A stretch of DNA of 64,000 nt, taken from positions 4,193,331 through 4,257,330 of the forward strand of contig NW_024037374.1 of NCBI RefSeq assembly GCF_015832195.1, read 5' to 3'. Positions 1-14,100 of this stretch are shown here, piece after piece. The stretch is from Motacilla alba alba. Taxonomy: Eukaryota > Chordata > Aves > Passeriformes > Motacillidae. The translations under genes were made by a program, and so were the position numbers. Position 1 is the first letter of the stretch; each line of letters opens with the position of its first letter. The notes beneath the pieces are model-generated. The model was not told the origin of the DNA, did not search any database, and saw only the letters and a program-made list of their open reading frames with translations.

Positions 1-209
1 TCTAGAAGCTGTGCCATCGACAGGTGGTAGGCTAAAGGCTGCAGGGACCAAAGAGGAGCTTGTAAGTGGAGAGTGCTGGACAGGGTGACAATGGAAAGGG
101 CCAGAAAACTTGCCAGAGCTAGGTAACATCTCTTTGTTATCCCAAAGAACTTCAAGCATAACAAAGGACTACCACTTTATACCAAGTACAACACTAACAT
201 GGGACAATG

Positions 210-400
210 ATCACAGAATCCTAGAAGAGTTTGGGTTGGAAGGCACCTTTAAGCACCATCTAGTCCAACCCCCATGAGCAGGGACATCTTCATCTAGACC
301 AGGTTCCTCAGAGCCCCATGTAAGCTGGCCTTGAACACCTTCAAGGATGGAACAACAACAGCTTCTCTGGGAAAACCCTTCCAGCTTTTCATCCCCGTTC
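210..400 (-). repeat. CR1 LINE 3'-end fragment
   Basis: The segment has the familiar bird CR1 3' tail read on the opposite strand: a 'cacagaatcctagaag' type start, then 'gggttggaaggcacc', 'agtccaaccccca', 'gagcagggacatctt' and 'ggccttgaacacctt'. Non-autonomous 5'-truncated CR1 copies of this kind are the commonest interspersed repeat in bird genomes. A poly-A-like stretch follows near 400-417. Confidence 0.8.
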
Positions 401-783
401 ATTAAAAAATAAAAAAAAATTCCTTATATCTTATCTAAATGTATCCTCTTCTAGCTTCAAACCAAATTGCAGTGATGCTTCCCCTAAGAAACAAGGCAAC
501 CCAGTATTGCTTTGCTTTTGTTTTCCTGTTCCAGAGCCTGGCTGGGGAAGTTACCAAATAAAAGTGCATTTAACCTTGGGTGATGCCCTTGGGTTGCCAC
601 CTAAGGACCCCGCTGCCACCCTCGGGCAGCGCTCACAGCCCTGCAGTCAGAGCCCCTCAGCTGGGATTCAATAGGGAACACTGCTTGCTCCTGGGGATAC
701 ATCAGAAGCACTGGCTTCAGCACAGCTCTACAGTGCCAGCTCCTCAGCAGGGAGTGGCAGGAGAAGGATCTCTGCTGTTTTCA

Positions 784-3700
784 TTAGAAGCACTTGAATT
801 GTGTTTCTTCCAGGTTGCACCCTGGTTGAAAAGCATTCTTTTGGACTCCCCTTCCCTGGAGGCTGCTCTCCAGGAGAGAGTCTGAAGCCCCAGTGTACTT
901 TGCAAGACAGAATTTTCTACTCTCAAAGACTTTAGAGGTGAAGGGGGGAAGCTGATATTCTGTTACTGACTCAGTGAGGCCATGGGCAAGACACTTCATG
1001 CCTCTCTAGTTTTCTTTGGGAAATGAAAAAAAATCCTCTGCAAGCTTCCACTCAGATGCAAGCCAAACAGCTCCCCAGTCTGATTGCAACACTGTGCAAA
1101 GGGCAAGCAAGTGGTCAAAAAGGACCACAAGTGTAGGCACCACTTACTTGCTTCAGCTGCATCCCCAGGCTCGACTGTCTCAGGAAGAAGCTGCGAGGAT
1201 GTTTTCCTTTGTCTCCTTTTCTTCATCTCTCTCTCAAAGAGCTCTGCATCCTTCCGCTCTAAGTTCTTCTGAGCCAACATGCACAACGCAGCACGGATCT
1301 AGGTGCAATGGAAATACATCATGGACTGTAAGCAGAGACACACAAAGCAGACACACCATCTCATCAGGAGCACAGAGTCCCTAGAGTGCCATAGGCTCAG
1401 TGCAGCTCCATACACATTCCAATAGTTTCAGAGGAATGTCTCCCGTCCTCACCTGGGCAATTACACACAGTGAGGTGTCATGAGAAAACAAGTTGCAGAA
1501 ACACTGATGTTAATGAGCAGAAAACTTGAGAATGAGGGGGCTGTGAGACACAGCCAGAAAGGTAAACCAGGAGTAATCAAACACTGCCATCTTCTTTTGC
1601 AGCCTTGCTTACACCCAACATTAGAATCTTTGCTTCTCTGCTTCCCAGGATGCACTTTGCCCACGTTCACTGATGGGTAGCTTGCTCTGTCATTCCGAAC
1701 TTCTCTAAAACAGCCTTTGCACATAAAGAATGCTTCTGGCATGACCTTAGTACCATCTCCAAACCAGGGACCTTGGCACCACTGGAAACAGCCAAGCAAT
1801 TGCTCTGTAGCTGTCCAGTATATTCCCAAGGGAATCCCCATCCGCCAGGAGTGGAAGATTATGATTGTCCGTGACATTTTGGGCCAAGCACTAAACAGCC
1901 ACTGGAAAGGAAGTCTGCTCATCCCTGTCCATATCCCTTACCTTTCCAAAGCCGTCCCTCAGGTCTTTGTCACTCGTGAGACCAGGACTGGTGGGATGAT
2001 CTGTCTCCTTGGCCTGGCTCAGTCGGAGGCCTGGTAATGGAAGCAAAGGTTCCTGTAAATCTCTGGCAGACTTCAGGCCCCCAAAAACACATTGCTGGCC
2101 AACAGGCAAGACAGGTTCCAGACTGCAGAGCTCTCAAGACACAGAGATTGTGATTGACAGCAGCAAGGTACAATGCCTAGACCCTGTCCCAAGGGATGGG
2201 CTACTGGCAGCAGACATGACATTACTCTGTTGGCCAGCAGACTGAAACCTGCTGCATGAAGAAGGCCTCAGCCCCTGGATGCTGGAGAGCCTCTGTGTCT
2301 GATAGAGAAGGGCAGAGATGGGGATTGCTCTTGACAGAGGTTCTTATCTGCCCTTATTCTTATCTGCCCTTATTCATGCTGATTTTAGTAAACATCTTCT
2401 TTTGGGTCCTGAAAGTCCCAGGTTCTAATACCTGTATGCATTGAGATCAACGTCTTCTTCTCTTTGTTGGAATATTTTAGAGCACATTCAAAGAAAAGCT
2501 TAGCATTGCAGGAGTGTTACCCAAACATGAACTGTGTTCTTGACACTAGATATTCATTTTCCTCAAGGATTTTCCTTCTAAACTGTATGAGACTGGGCCA
2601 CTTTTGGGCCAGCCTAACTAGAGGCTGATTTTCTAACTGCAAGTAGAACAGTGGAGCTCATTCTGAAATACTCGCCAACAGAGCTGTTAGAACTAAGAGA
2701 ACTAATTCTTTACATGGCTTCACCGAGGATAAATTCACATGGCAGCCAAGCAGTTTGAGAGGAATACCTGTGTTAAAACTGGATTCCTTCACCCTGTAGA
2801 ATGCTTGGGTCAGTAATAAAAGAGAGACAGCTCAGGATTAATGAGATAGGTATTTTCTAGTCCAGAAATAGTCCAGAAAAAAGGTCCACTTACTTACTGA
2901 GCAATGCTATTCCCTAGCTGCACATCAGCAATTAAGGAGTCATTCCAAAGGGGCCGTAGCCAGGATTTGGCAGAACTAACCCTGAGCAAAGGGACCAGGG
3001 GATCTGATCCCTTTTTCTGCATCAGCAGAAGGACTTCTTCAAGTCTCATCTCTCCTATCATGACACGCCCAGAGATGGCAAAGGAACAACATCAGTGTCC
3101 TTGAGGCTTTCAACTTGAAAGCATTGGCTGACCCAGATGCACCAGAGACTGCATTTTGTCTGGCACAGTTCCACTTGCCAGGGATCAGGCAAGACAGGGA
3201 GGGAGGACAAGGCAGAAGGCATCTCCTCCCCCAGCCTCAGCCTGCAACACTGACACAGGCAGAGAGAGCCGGGCAGGAGATTTGTCATGCTGAACCTGCC
3301 ATAGGTGGCTTTGGGCTTGTGCTGTCACAGGATGACAAACTCAGACCCTGCAGAGGATGCATCCATTTGGAAGGCACTTTATCCCTAACTAGAAAATTTA
3401 TAAGGACATTCTGTCAGAGGAGGTGGTCCTATTTCAGCCAAGACAAAACCAGGCAATGTCCATGAATCTCCTTCACATCGCAGAGGCTTCAGCTCAGAAA
3501 CTGCCCCAAGGAAAGGTTTTTTGCATCAAAAGCAGGAGGAAGGAGTGGCAGCATTTCTCATTTCATGCAAAAGGCCTTCTTTTTCCCTACTAATTGTGAC
3601 ACTAGAAAGGCTGCAGGGAGACAAAAGGCATGGGCAGGATGGAGAGGAATGTTTCCTTTCTCTGCACTGCATTTCCAGTGCCCCAAGGTACCACTGCAGC

Positions 3701-4584
3701 TCCTGCCACTCAGCACTAGTCACTGGAGGAATTTTCACAGCACCGCCAGACAACACTCCCAGGGACTGGGCTCTGGGAGAGTCCACCGAGCCCGTCAAGG
3801 AAATAAAAGGAATTTAAAGAAATGTTTAAAAGAATGGGTTTAACCAAGCTTTCCAAATGTGACCTCCGAGTCAAGACTACAATGGTCATTTTAGGACAGA
3901 CATGCTCTGTACCTACCTGCATCTTCACAGTTCTCTTTGTTTTGGCTGCTGCATTCTGGCCTGGAGAAAATGGAGGACAAAAGAACATGTGAGGAGGTAG
4001 AAAGAGAATGGAGGGAATGGGAGTACCATGAAAGGAGGCAAACCTTCTTAGCATGGGCACTATGATGAAGGAGGAAATGCAACACAGAAACCCAAGAGGA
4101 TACAAAGCTAATTCATTGTCCTTAAGCTTTCGGTTGCTGGAGTCACACAGAGCTGGCCAAGCTCTGTGTGAAACAATGGCCAAGTCCAGCAGAGGACCCT
4201 TTTTGAGGTGCTTTGAAGCCTTCCTCCCACTTCCCCACCACCACCTCTGCTCTTGGGGCATTGGTGTTGCCTTTGACCTTATGCTAGATCATCATAGATG
4301 GGCAAAATGGTGAATACACAGAGGTTTGCCTAAATGCATGGGACACCTGATGGGCAAAATAACCACACGAGACAGGAAGAGAGGGGTGAACAGCACACTG
4401 CAACAGCAGACACCATGGCTTACCTCATCTCCTGGGACTCCTGGCATTCCAGCTGCGGAGAGCTTTGCAGAGACCCCGCAGCACTGCCAAGAGGGGGACT
4501 TAGTGCCTTGCGTATGGGGGGGATCAAAGGTGGTCCCAAGGACCCCTTCTTCATATCCCCTCCACTGGAATACAGCAAGGAGGT
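784..4584 (-). CDS. Unidentified multi-exon gene, 3' portion
   Basis: Six exons with GT/AG borders join without a phase error: 4584-4424, 3960-3917, 3054-2981, 2052-1942, 1298-1148 and 929-784, ending in TAA at 784-786. The lengths (161, 44, 74, 111, 151 and 146 bp) hand over the phase correctly at every junction, which is the main support. The predicted C-terminal part is about 229 residues. It opens with a Ser/Pro-rich, probably disordered segment (around IPPIRKALSPPLGSAAG), then an acidic Asn/Lys piece (QNKENCEDA), a short leucine-rich stretch (RLEEVLLLMQKK), and a charged helix likely to form a coiled coil (AQKNLERKDAELFEREMKKR). It ends in a Phe-rich tail. I do not recognise the family. 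More 5' exons probably lie beyond 4.6 kb or in the gap. The gene is divergent from the TOGARAM-like gene across the gap. Individual small exons (44 and 74 bp) could be wrong. Confidence 0.55.
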
Positions 4585-5466
4585 CTGCAAAGAGTAGAAC
4601 ACAGTGCTCAGATCAAGCATCCAGCCTTGCCCCCATTCATGCCTCAGGATATTTAGACAGGCATTTAACTGGGCCCTGGCAGGAAAGGACAAGGCAAACT
4701 GATGGAGCAGCTTGGCCCACGATGGGGAATGCAAAGGGAAGTGGTGAGGGACAGCCCATGTCACACATTTGCCACCTCTCCCCGCATGCTCAGTTCTCTC
4801 CAAGAGTGGCTACGTTCCCAGCTGGCATTCACGTGTTTGACATCTAGATGTTCTCAGGTACCACTACCTCCACTGGCCTTTTGGACAGCATGGGAGTGGC
4901 TTTAGATCACTATTCTCTCCCTGGCCCTAAGGTGCCTAACAGCCAGTGCTCATCTCCAGCCAAGTCCCCACCAAGCCCTTCTACAGGACGTCAAAACCTG
5001 CTTTTCTCAAGCCCGCCTTTCTTCTGCTGCTGCCCTTCCTTCCTGCAGTTCCCCAGCAGCCTTTGAGCCCTGATGCTGCTGAGCTCTCAGGATGCTCGCT
5101 GCTCTCCAGCTGCCACACATCCATCATCTCAGGCTCCCTGGCTTTGAGGAAGTTCAGCAGAGCTCCCTGCCCTGCTGCTCTCTGGAAGGTCTCTGCCTGC
5201 CCAAGTTCCTCCAGGGCTCCCATGCCATAGCCAGCAATGGGGGTGGAGGCAGCAGGGGCAGATGCACACCCTTCCTTCGTATCCCATCATTTCTGGCCCA
5301 GCTAAAGAGCCAAACCAGGACCTGTTCATACTCCACTGAAAGGGTCGGTTCCTGTCAGGGATACACTGGGCCTTTTCTCAGCAAGGCTGAAATCAACTAC
5401 CAGAGCCTTTGACTGGACATTCTCTCCTCCAAAACTGTTGTTCATCTGCCTCCTCCAGCTCCCCAC

Positions 5467-5746
5467 GGCAAACCCAAAACAGCTGCAGGTCCTGGCACTG
5501 CTGCCGTGGTAATCGTGGGGCTGGGCTCTGGGCTGCTCTCCCCATGGCCACCTCCCATCCCTTCCCTCTCAACAAAGCCCTGCCGGAGCACACAGCTGCC
5601 CAGAAGCTGACAAAGTCTAGAAAGAGCATCAGAGACAACTGTGCTGAGGGCACGGCTGTACGGCTCAAAAGATGAGACAACCTGGAACTGACTTTGCAGG
5701 ACTGCCTCTTCCAGCAAAAATCTTTTTTCATCCAAACCAGACACAG
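5467..5746 (-). CDS. Candidate upstream exon of the unidentified minus-strand gene
   Basis: An open stretch follows a pyrimidine-rich acceptor (TTTTCTGTCAG) and translates to a protein-like sequence containing DEKRFLLEEAVLQSQFQVVS, then a Ser/Pro-rich tail. A GTGGGG sequence could serve as donor. It is on the same strand as the six-exon chain and upstream of it, so it may be an earlier exon. The donor is weak and I could not connect its phase to the exon at 4584, so it may be chance. Confidence 0.28.
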
Positions 5747-6055
5747 CTGACAGAAAACACCACCAAGACATAGACATGGTTCACAGATACCCATAGGTTA
5801 CTAAATCGAGAAGGACAGCTTGTCCAGAGTGGACAACTTCAGCAGCTCTGACTGCTTGTTGGTGTTTTCTCAGCCATAAGACAGAGGAGGAACCACGACA
5901 GAGCCCAGAATCCATTCAAAGACCTCTCCTCTTATTGACAGGCGCTGAGGACGTGAAGTCTGCACTACACACCCACTGCAGAGACAGCCTGAAGCGCAGG
6001 GTCCAGCTGAGCTCTGCTTTGGCTCAGCTGCTTCCCTGGGCTCACACCACAGGGA

Positions 6056-7055
6056 NNNNNNNNNNNNNNNNNNNNNNNNNNNNNNNNNNNNNNNNNNNNN
6101 NNNNNNNNNNNNNNNNNNNNNNNNNNNNNNNNNNNNNNNNNNNNNNNNNNNNNNNNNNNNNNNNNNNNNNNNNNNNNNNNNNNNNNNNNNNNNNNNNNNN
6201 NNNNNNNNNNNNNNNNNNNNNNNNNNNNNNNNNNNNNNNNNNNNNNNNNNNNNNNNNNNNNNNNNNNNNNNNNNNNNNNNNNNNNNNNNNNNNNNNNNNN
6301 NNNNNNNNNNNNNNNNNNNNNNNNNNNNNNNNNNNNNNNNNNNNNNNNNNNNNNNNNNNNNNNNNNNNNNNNNNNNNNNNNNNNNNNNNNNNNNNNNNNN
6401 NNNNNNNNNNNNNNNNNNNNNNNNNNNNNNNNNNNNNNNNNNNNNNNNNNNNNNNNNNNNNNNNNNNNNNNNNNNNNNNNNNNNNNNNNNNNNNNNNNNN
6501 NNNNNNNNNNNNNNNNNNNNNNNNNNNNNNNNNNNNNNNNNNNNNNNNNNNNNNNNNNNNNNNNNNNNNNNNNNNNNNNNNNNNNNNNNNNNNNNNNNNN
6601 NNNNNNNNNNNNNNNNNNNNNNNNNNNNNNNNNNNNNNNNNNNNNNNNNNNNNNNNNNNNNNNNNNNNNNNNNNNNNNNNNNNNNNNNNNNNNNNNNNNN
6701 NNNNNNNNNNNNNNNNNNNNNNNNNNNNNNNNNNNNNNNNNNNNNNNNNNNNNNNNNNNNNNNNNNNNNNNNNNNNNNNNNNNNNNNNNNNNNNNNNNNN
6801 NNNNNNNNNNNNNNNNNNNNNNNNNNNNNNNNNNNNNNNNNNNNNNNNNNNNNNNNNNNNNNNNNNNNNNNNNNNNNNNNNNNNNNNNNNNNNNNNNNNN
6901 NNNNNNNNNNNNNNNNNNNNNNNNNNNNNNNNNNNNNNNNNNNNNNNNNNNNNNNNNNNNNNNNNNNNNNNNNNNNNNNNNNNNNNNNNNNNNNNNNNNN
7001 NNNNNNNNNNNNNNNNNNNNNNNNNNNNNNNNNNNNNNNNNNNNNNNNNNNNNNN
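6056..7055. other. Assembly gap, 1000 N
   Basis: The run of N is exactly 1000 bases, which is the usual placeholder for a gap of unknown size. Any open frame crossing it is meaningless. The 5' exons of both flanking genes, and a shared divergent promoter, could be hidden here. Confidence 0.98.
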
Positions 7056-8109
7056 TCTCACTGCTTCATATGGACCTGAGAAGTTTTGTCAATACTCACC
7101 ATGTGTCCCAAAATTATACACAGGCAGAAGGAGGCCCAGAGGTGATAACCCTACAAATGTTAGGTGATATTGGTTTTCTTTTTGATGTCTTTTTGATCAC
7201 TCCCTGGTGGATGCTTCATTCACACAGGGGTAAGGACTCCATTCACACTGGGATAAGCATGAAGAATCTGCCACCATGCATCTCCTTGTGCAGGCACCTT
7301 TGTTTTGCCCTTTCTCTTCTGCTTTCTCTTCCCCATTTCTCTTTGGTGCCCTGTGAGGTGCAGAGAGCTTCTGCAGGTGTGGGGGGTCCGGGTGACACTC
7401 AGGGGTGCCCCTGGGATCGGTCACCAGCCCTGTGCTGCAGCCCTGATGCCTCACATACCTTCCTGTAGCTGAGGGCCTGCACAAAGCAAGTGCTGAGAGA
7501 CAGAGTTGCTTGCAGCTTTTAAATAACATGTTGCTGTTGTGGGGGTTCTTTTAGGTAGGGGGTTTTGGGAAAAGCCAGAGTTTCAACAGTTCTTGTCCAG
7601 GGGTGGAATCTCCTGGGACGTCCTGCTGCTTTTTTGGGGAATATGTGAGGTGCAGTGGAGGGGGTGACAGGCCTAGATCATAGAGTGGAAACTCAGCTGC
7701 AGAGTGTCAGTGCACACTCTCCCTGCTGCCCTGCCTGCTGGGGCTGACAAAGAAGGAAAATGCCCCAATAACAGCCCGGTGGGACTGTGTCTCAGGGACA
7801 GGTACAGGGAGGTGACAACAAACAGCAGCATGGCCCGGTCTCACAGCTTCTAGGAAGCAGTAACAGAGGGGCATCATGTGCCAGAGATTTCAGAAAGGCT
7901 GTCTTCTTAAATGCCACTCTGAAACCCCTCAATTTGTCTCTTGGATTTGTGTATGCTTTTGACAGCCACAGCATCCTGGGGCAATGCATTCCACGATTTC
8001 ATTAAGTACTCCTTGAAAAGCATCTCCCATTGTTGGACTGAGCTGCCAGGCTGGTAATTTCTGAGGCTGCTGCCTTGGTGGAGAGAAAAATTAATCTTCT
8101 GCCTTTCAG

Positions 8110-11100
8110 GGAGCTGAAGGAGAAGGGACTCTTCAAGATCAGACACCTGGCTGGGTCCCATTCAGAGGTCCTGCTGTGTAGACTTCGTGACGTTTGCTTG
8201 GCAGTTACCAGCCAGGTGAGAACATTGTTCTGAATTGTCCCCCACACTTGATACACGGTGTGTAGAGTAGGTATGTGCTTATCCATCTCCATGGGTGCTC
8301 AGGGTCTGCCTTCATTTCTGGTTTTAGACCTTCTGTTTCTGATGTCTGTCAGCTCTCTGTAGGACCTGTGGCTACATGTAGCTGTATTTACTGGTCTCTG
8401 ACACTCCTCTTTGAGTGTGGTGCCTTTAGAATGCAATGTGCAAATGCAGACACTGAGACACTGATGAGGTTATTTGCCAGAGTCCCAGTCTCTGCCCAAG
8501 CTGTAATTCAAGACTGCAAATTAGTCTGTAGACCTGAGCCAGTGTTTTGTGTTTCCTGGCTGAGTGCTTCACCTGCTGCTGTTGCTTTTTGGAACAGGAG
8601 CACCTGACTCTTCTGTCTTTACGACTTGTGCATTTATGATTTGAAAGCAGCCCTTGCTTCAGTTTGCTAGTCAAAGGGCCTAAAATCAAAGCTGTGGACA
8701 TTTTAGGAGAGTTAAGTAGAACACTTTAGGGAAGTTTGTTTTTGGGCCTGCAATAAGCAGGTCTGAGGCCAGAAAGTGGTGCCAGAGTAAGTGTCTTTCT
8801 GTGTTTGTGCTCTCCTGCTCTTCTTGTACTTTTATGTTCCTCTGGACACAGTGGGATGTGTTGTCTTTTTCTGGAACCTCTGTTGAAGGCAACTGGCTTG
8901 CTTTTCAAGGTGGTTCTTATGTTTCCCCTCATGACTTGCCCAGGTGACCAACCTCCGTTCCAAGGTGTCCTACTCTGCAATCGTCACTCTGGGAGAGCTC
9001 TTTGTGACCTTGAAGAAGGACATGGACTCTGAGGTGGATGAGGTTGCTCGGGTCCTTCTCCAGATGGTATCAAACTCCCCAGAATTTGTTCAGAAAGCAG
9101 CCAGTCAGACCCTGGGGATCATGGTGGAGACTGTGACTCCTGCACGAGCAATGACTGCCCTCATGGACATGGGAGTCAAGTAGGTTCTTCTTTTAGTGAT
9201 ATTCTTCACCTTCTAGTGTGTGGGAGGGAGAAGGGATGAGAGACAGAATGGGAATGGTGGAAGGGAAGGGTCCTGTATCCTGTGTCTCCTGTGAACTCAG
9301 TGGCTTGACTCTCGGATCAACCTCATTTCTTTCCTCTTGTCACCTATTTCTGCCCTCCTGCAGCCTGTTAGTTCTCAGAATCCCAGACCTGTAGAATATG
9401 GGGAGTTGGAAGGGGCCGATCAGGACCATGGAGTCCAGCTCCTGGCCTTGCACACAACAGCCCAAGGGTGACACCAAGTGCCTGAGATTGCTGTCCAAAT
9501 GCTTCTTCAACTCTGTCCCGCTTGGTGCTGTGACCACTGGCCTGGGGAGCCTGTTCCAGTGCCCAACCCCCCTCTGGGTGAAAAACCTTTTTCCTGCTAT
9601 CCAAACTAGAGCTCCTCTGACTCAGCTTCCTGCTGCTTCCTGGAGTTCTCCCAGTCTGTCAGATTTTCCTAGATGTGGTGACTGCTGGGGAAGTGAAAGT
9701 GCCTGCAAAGGCTGAGGATAGAGCCTTGTGCTTTTGTGGGAAGAGGGACAATTGCAATTGCAGCTGTGAGCAGTGTTTGGTATTTCACAGCGCTAACCAC
9801 CGAGGCCCTGGGAAAACCATGTATCCTCATGATGCCATTAACTTGAGAAATGAGAGGGTGCTTGCTGGGGCGTGGAGCACATGGGGGACAATCTGCTGGG
9901 GGTGGCACAGCCTGCACAGCAGATGCAGCTCCTGCCAAAAGGAGTCTTGTATGTCTTTCCTGGCCATAGAACTCTACTTTCTCTTCAAACTGATGTTTCA
10001 TGTTAGCCTTGAGATGATGAATCACTTTAAAGGCACCTTCACAGGCTGATTGCCATGGGACAGTTGAAGCAACTGCTGCCTTAAATGTTGGTGCTGGGCC
10101 TGATAGTTCTCAAGAGATACTCTCTAGAACAGGACACCCTGGCTAAACTGCCTGCCACCCCTTCCTCAGCTTTGGAATAGGGTAAAACATTCAGATGTAT
10201 CCCTTGCCAAGCCTCACAGAAGAAACAAGCTGCATTGCTGGATATTCTGCAACTTCACGGCCCACAGGGTGTTTTCCCTGCATTTGTTCTTTTTTTTCCA
10301 AAGGTCTGCAGATTTGGGGATAAATGGGTGGAAAGAGCCTCAATCCTGCTGCAGCTCTGTGTAGTGGGTGCCCTGTGATGGCTCAGCATGACTTGTCCTT
10401 AATTGCTAAAGAATTTCTCAATGTAATCTATTTCTTTAATCTTTCTCAGAGTAAATACTGTGAAAGACATGGAGTATCAGATGGTGCAGGGAGACTGAAT
10501 CCCTCCCTCTTCCTTGCAGGCAGGCCTTCTGTACAATGCTAACTTTGTGTTTCCCCGAGGACAGAACCTTCTGCAGGTGTCTAAAGCTGCAGGGAGAAGC
10601 CAGGCCTCCTTCTCCCAGCGAGGACAGGGAGCAGGCTCTGGCCAAGGCCTGTGCTGCTGTTGCTCCTTCTCCCTGTGCCCCAGGGTTTGCTCTCTCCTTC
10701 CCAGGAGCCGCCACGCCCAGGTGCGGAAGTGTGCGGCCAAACTCCTCCTGTCCCTGCTGGAGAGAATTGGAGTCACAAAGCTCGCAGGCACCCCCAGGGC
10801 TCAGAGGCTGGCACACGTGGCAGGGAAGCTTGCTCAGGACTGTCACAAGGACACAAGGTAATGATCTTCATTTCCCCTCCGAAAGCAGGAAAACCCTTTT
10901 GTGTCTGCCTATAAAGGTAAAACCACAAAAGAGTGGAAACTAAAGGAACTATGAAGTTACCTCACTGTGTCAATCAGGGTCATGGAATCATGGAATATGC
11001 TGAGCTGGAAAGGAACCCATCAGGGTCATCGAGTCCATCTCCTGCCCATGTACATGGCCCCCCCATGTGCCTGAGAGCATTGTCCAAATGCTCCTTGAGC

Positions 11101-14100
11101 TCTGCCAGCCTTGGTGCTGTGACCACTGCTCTGGGTTGCCTGGGCAAATGGCTGTACTGGGTAACCTGAGGTTGGCCAGCAAAAAGGAGCATTGCCAGCT
11201 TCCTGTGGCTTGAAGGATTCTTTACTGAGATCAGAAGAGCTCAGATGAGCCAGTCCAACAGTTTTGTTTGGCCTTAGGTGCACAAAGCCAAAGTGTTGGC
11301 TAATGTTCATCACTGAAGGATCCCAAACATCCATTTGTCAGTAACTTCAGACTTTCCTAGAGATATTTCATGGGTCTTTAGCCAACATATTCAGTCTTTC
11401 TGAACCTGTTCTGCAGATTTCTAGAATGCTGGTATCTGTGGCTCAGTGAGCTCCAAATTTCTTCTTGAAGAAAACTGGTGTCCTAGTGGCAAAATCAACG
11501 CAAACCACCAAAATCCCCTTCCTTTGATGATTAAATTGCCATTAATAGCTGCCAAGAACACCAGAGCAACTAGCTGCTCCTGTGCATACATATAGTATAG
11601 AATAATCACTAGGCTGCATGAGGTGTTTTGTCCTGGCTTCCCTGCCAGTTCAAGAAAGGCAAAATATTGTGCAATGGCAGCAAGACACTGCTAATAGGCT
11701 CTGACAGCAAAGCAGATGGGTTTTGCTTGTTCCCTGGGATCCTTTGATGCCACAGAAGCCCACGCACAGTTTCAGAGTGAAATGGAATTTTTCTGTTGCT
11801 CCACGTTCTCCTCTTGCCTCTTGTGTTCAGCTGACAGCACTGTGCAGTGTCAAGTGGAGGTAAATCTCCCTCTTTGCTGAGTAGGTAATGCCTTCTGATG
11901 CAAGGATTGCACCAGATGAGTTTAAGGGATCAGCCTCTTCTGTTAACACTCTTCCTTTGTTCACTTTTCTTTTGTTTCCTTCCTTCCTTCTGTCCTTCCT
12001 TAGGCATTATGGACAGGAGATGGTGAAGATGTTGCTCAATCATCAAAGATTCAAAATGCTTTTGGAACAATCTCTTGCCACCTGTGACCTGGAAGATATT
12101 CTGAGAAGAATTAAGAAGAAAGTAAGTGCTTGGCAGGAGAAATGTCTCCTTTGTGCAAGCATTGCCACTGCTAATATGAGATCAAACATACCCAATCTGT
12201 CTTGATCTCATTCCTCTTCTGCTCAATCATTTTGCTCCTGGGAATGAGCTGTTAATCCTCAGCTCGTTCACCTGCAGACCACAAAGAACTGATATTATTA
12301 GAGAAAAAGTGGGGTTTTGAATATTTCCAATATCGGTCACAAAGAGGAAAGGGAAAGAGGAGAAAATGGGTTTACATTTAAGTGTAAGCCCCCACCACGC
12401 TCTCCCTACTCTGCCCCCAGTAAAGCAATTAAGTGAGAACAGTGCTTCTGAAGATAACAGAGTCTTTGCAAAAACACTGGAAGTAGTGGTACCAGGAAAA
12501 TTTCCAAATTTACAAAAGATGGCCAAGTCAATCCTAGTTACTACAATTACTGTCTGTCTTTTGGGAATACTGCCCTGCTGTCAAGCCCTGTGGAGCTGGA
12601 AGCAGCTTGATGAATTCAGCAGCATCCAGTGGAAAATCCTCTGTTTTTTTGGGGGGGGATTTAATTTTTTTGATCAACATTATAGAAGGGAGCATGCCTT
12701 TGTGCAGGCACAGGGAGAGTGGGTGTTGAACCAAATTGACTTCCAACACAATGGGCCAACCCCCAAAGAGTCCAGTTTTTTCTGTTGATTCCTCTACAAA
12801 CACTCGTTGCCTACCAGTTTGCATTATTCCCATTTGTGCTCAAGACTAAGGAATTTGGGATTTTAGACTGCTGCTCAGTCTGGGAGCACCCATAACCTGC
12901 CTTGGGCTATGGAAAACAAAGAGTTGGCATCTGAATCTCTGGTCTGTTTCCATCTGTAAGTTAGGAAATGTTTCCCTAAGCCTTGGTAGCAGTGGTCCTG
13001 GTTCTAACTTGTGTTTTAAGCAGGGAATTTCCTATTTTGTACTCTAAAGATTGATGGGGTTTCTCTATGTCCTTGTAGGGGATGGAAAACCGGAAGGGTG
13101 AACGCCCATCAGTCAAGGAGCCAGTGAAGAAGAGGAATGATGGCTCAAAGAAGCCCCAGGCCACATTGTCTTCTCGTAAACGGTACTGAGCACTTTTGTC
13201 AGATGTGACAAAGCACATGACAAGCTTTACATGTCTCTTCCTCAGGAAGATCTTTCTGGCAGAGGTGACCAGTGCCACAGATTGTTTCCTTTCCCTACAA
13301 ATGCTCTACGATAAAAAATGTCTACTTCTGCATTAGGCTGAACACAACTTCTCTGGAGGGGTTTTCACAAAGTTGGGAGACAAAAAGGCACCCATTGGTT
13401 GCAGCTCAGACGATCCAGTGCAGTGGCAAGGGCAGTGTTGTGGAGGCTGTGACAGGGCCACGTTTCTGCTGCCTGACTTGGGACAAGTCAATTCAACCAG
13501 GGCCTTTTTTTTCATCTGAGTGGAGTCTTTTTCAGATGGGTGCTTGGATGAGAAGTCTCAGCCTAGAAGCAAGATGCCATTCCACAGAGATGCAGTTCTC
13601 ATCCATGTGGTTTGGCCTGGCTGAATCATGGATTTCTTACCCTCAAACAGTATCAAGTTTGAGTAGTGAGTAGCAAGGCAATTCCTGAGCAACATCAGTC
13701 AACAGGTGTCTCAATGTGGACTTTTTGTCCTGATATTCCTGTCCTTCCTACAATTTGCTTGATGGACAGCATGTTTGGTTTCTTTTGTGCTGTGCTGCAA
13801 TCAGCATTTAAGGCAGGAATTTGCTCCTTGCTCTCTCTTCATGGCAGTTGCAGAGCTACTTGTACCTGTTCTCCTCTGATAACAGAGGGGATTAATTTAG
13901 CTCTGTCATGCTCAGCAGTGGCAGGAAAGTGACCACATGCCTCCGTAGCATGGCTAGCATCTTCCTGTGCTCATGGAAGAGACAGGTTGATCCAGAAGAA
14001 TTGTTCCCAGTGGCGTTGTTAAGCTGTGGATCTGGTCTCTAGGGAAGCAAATGAAATGTGAGCATGTTTCTGGGGTGTCTGGCTTCTGGTTTTATCTCCG

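Noticed and set aside
5935..7167. 410-codon and 339-codon frames
   Set aside because: They consist almost wholly of the N gap.
12366..12788. 140-codon frame in an intron
   Set aside because: No acceptor/donor pair in phase and low-complexity stretches; taken as chance.
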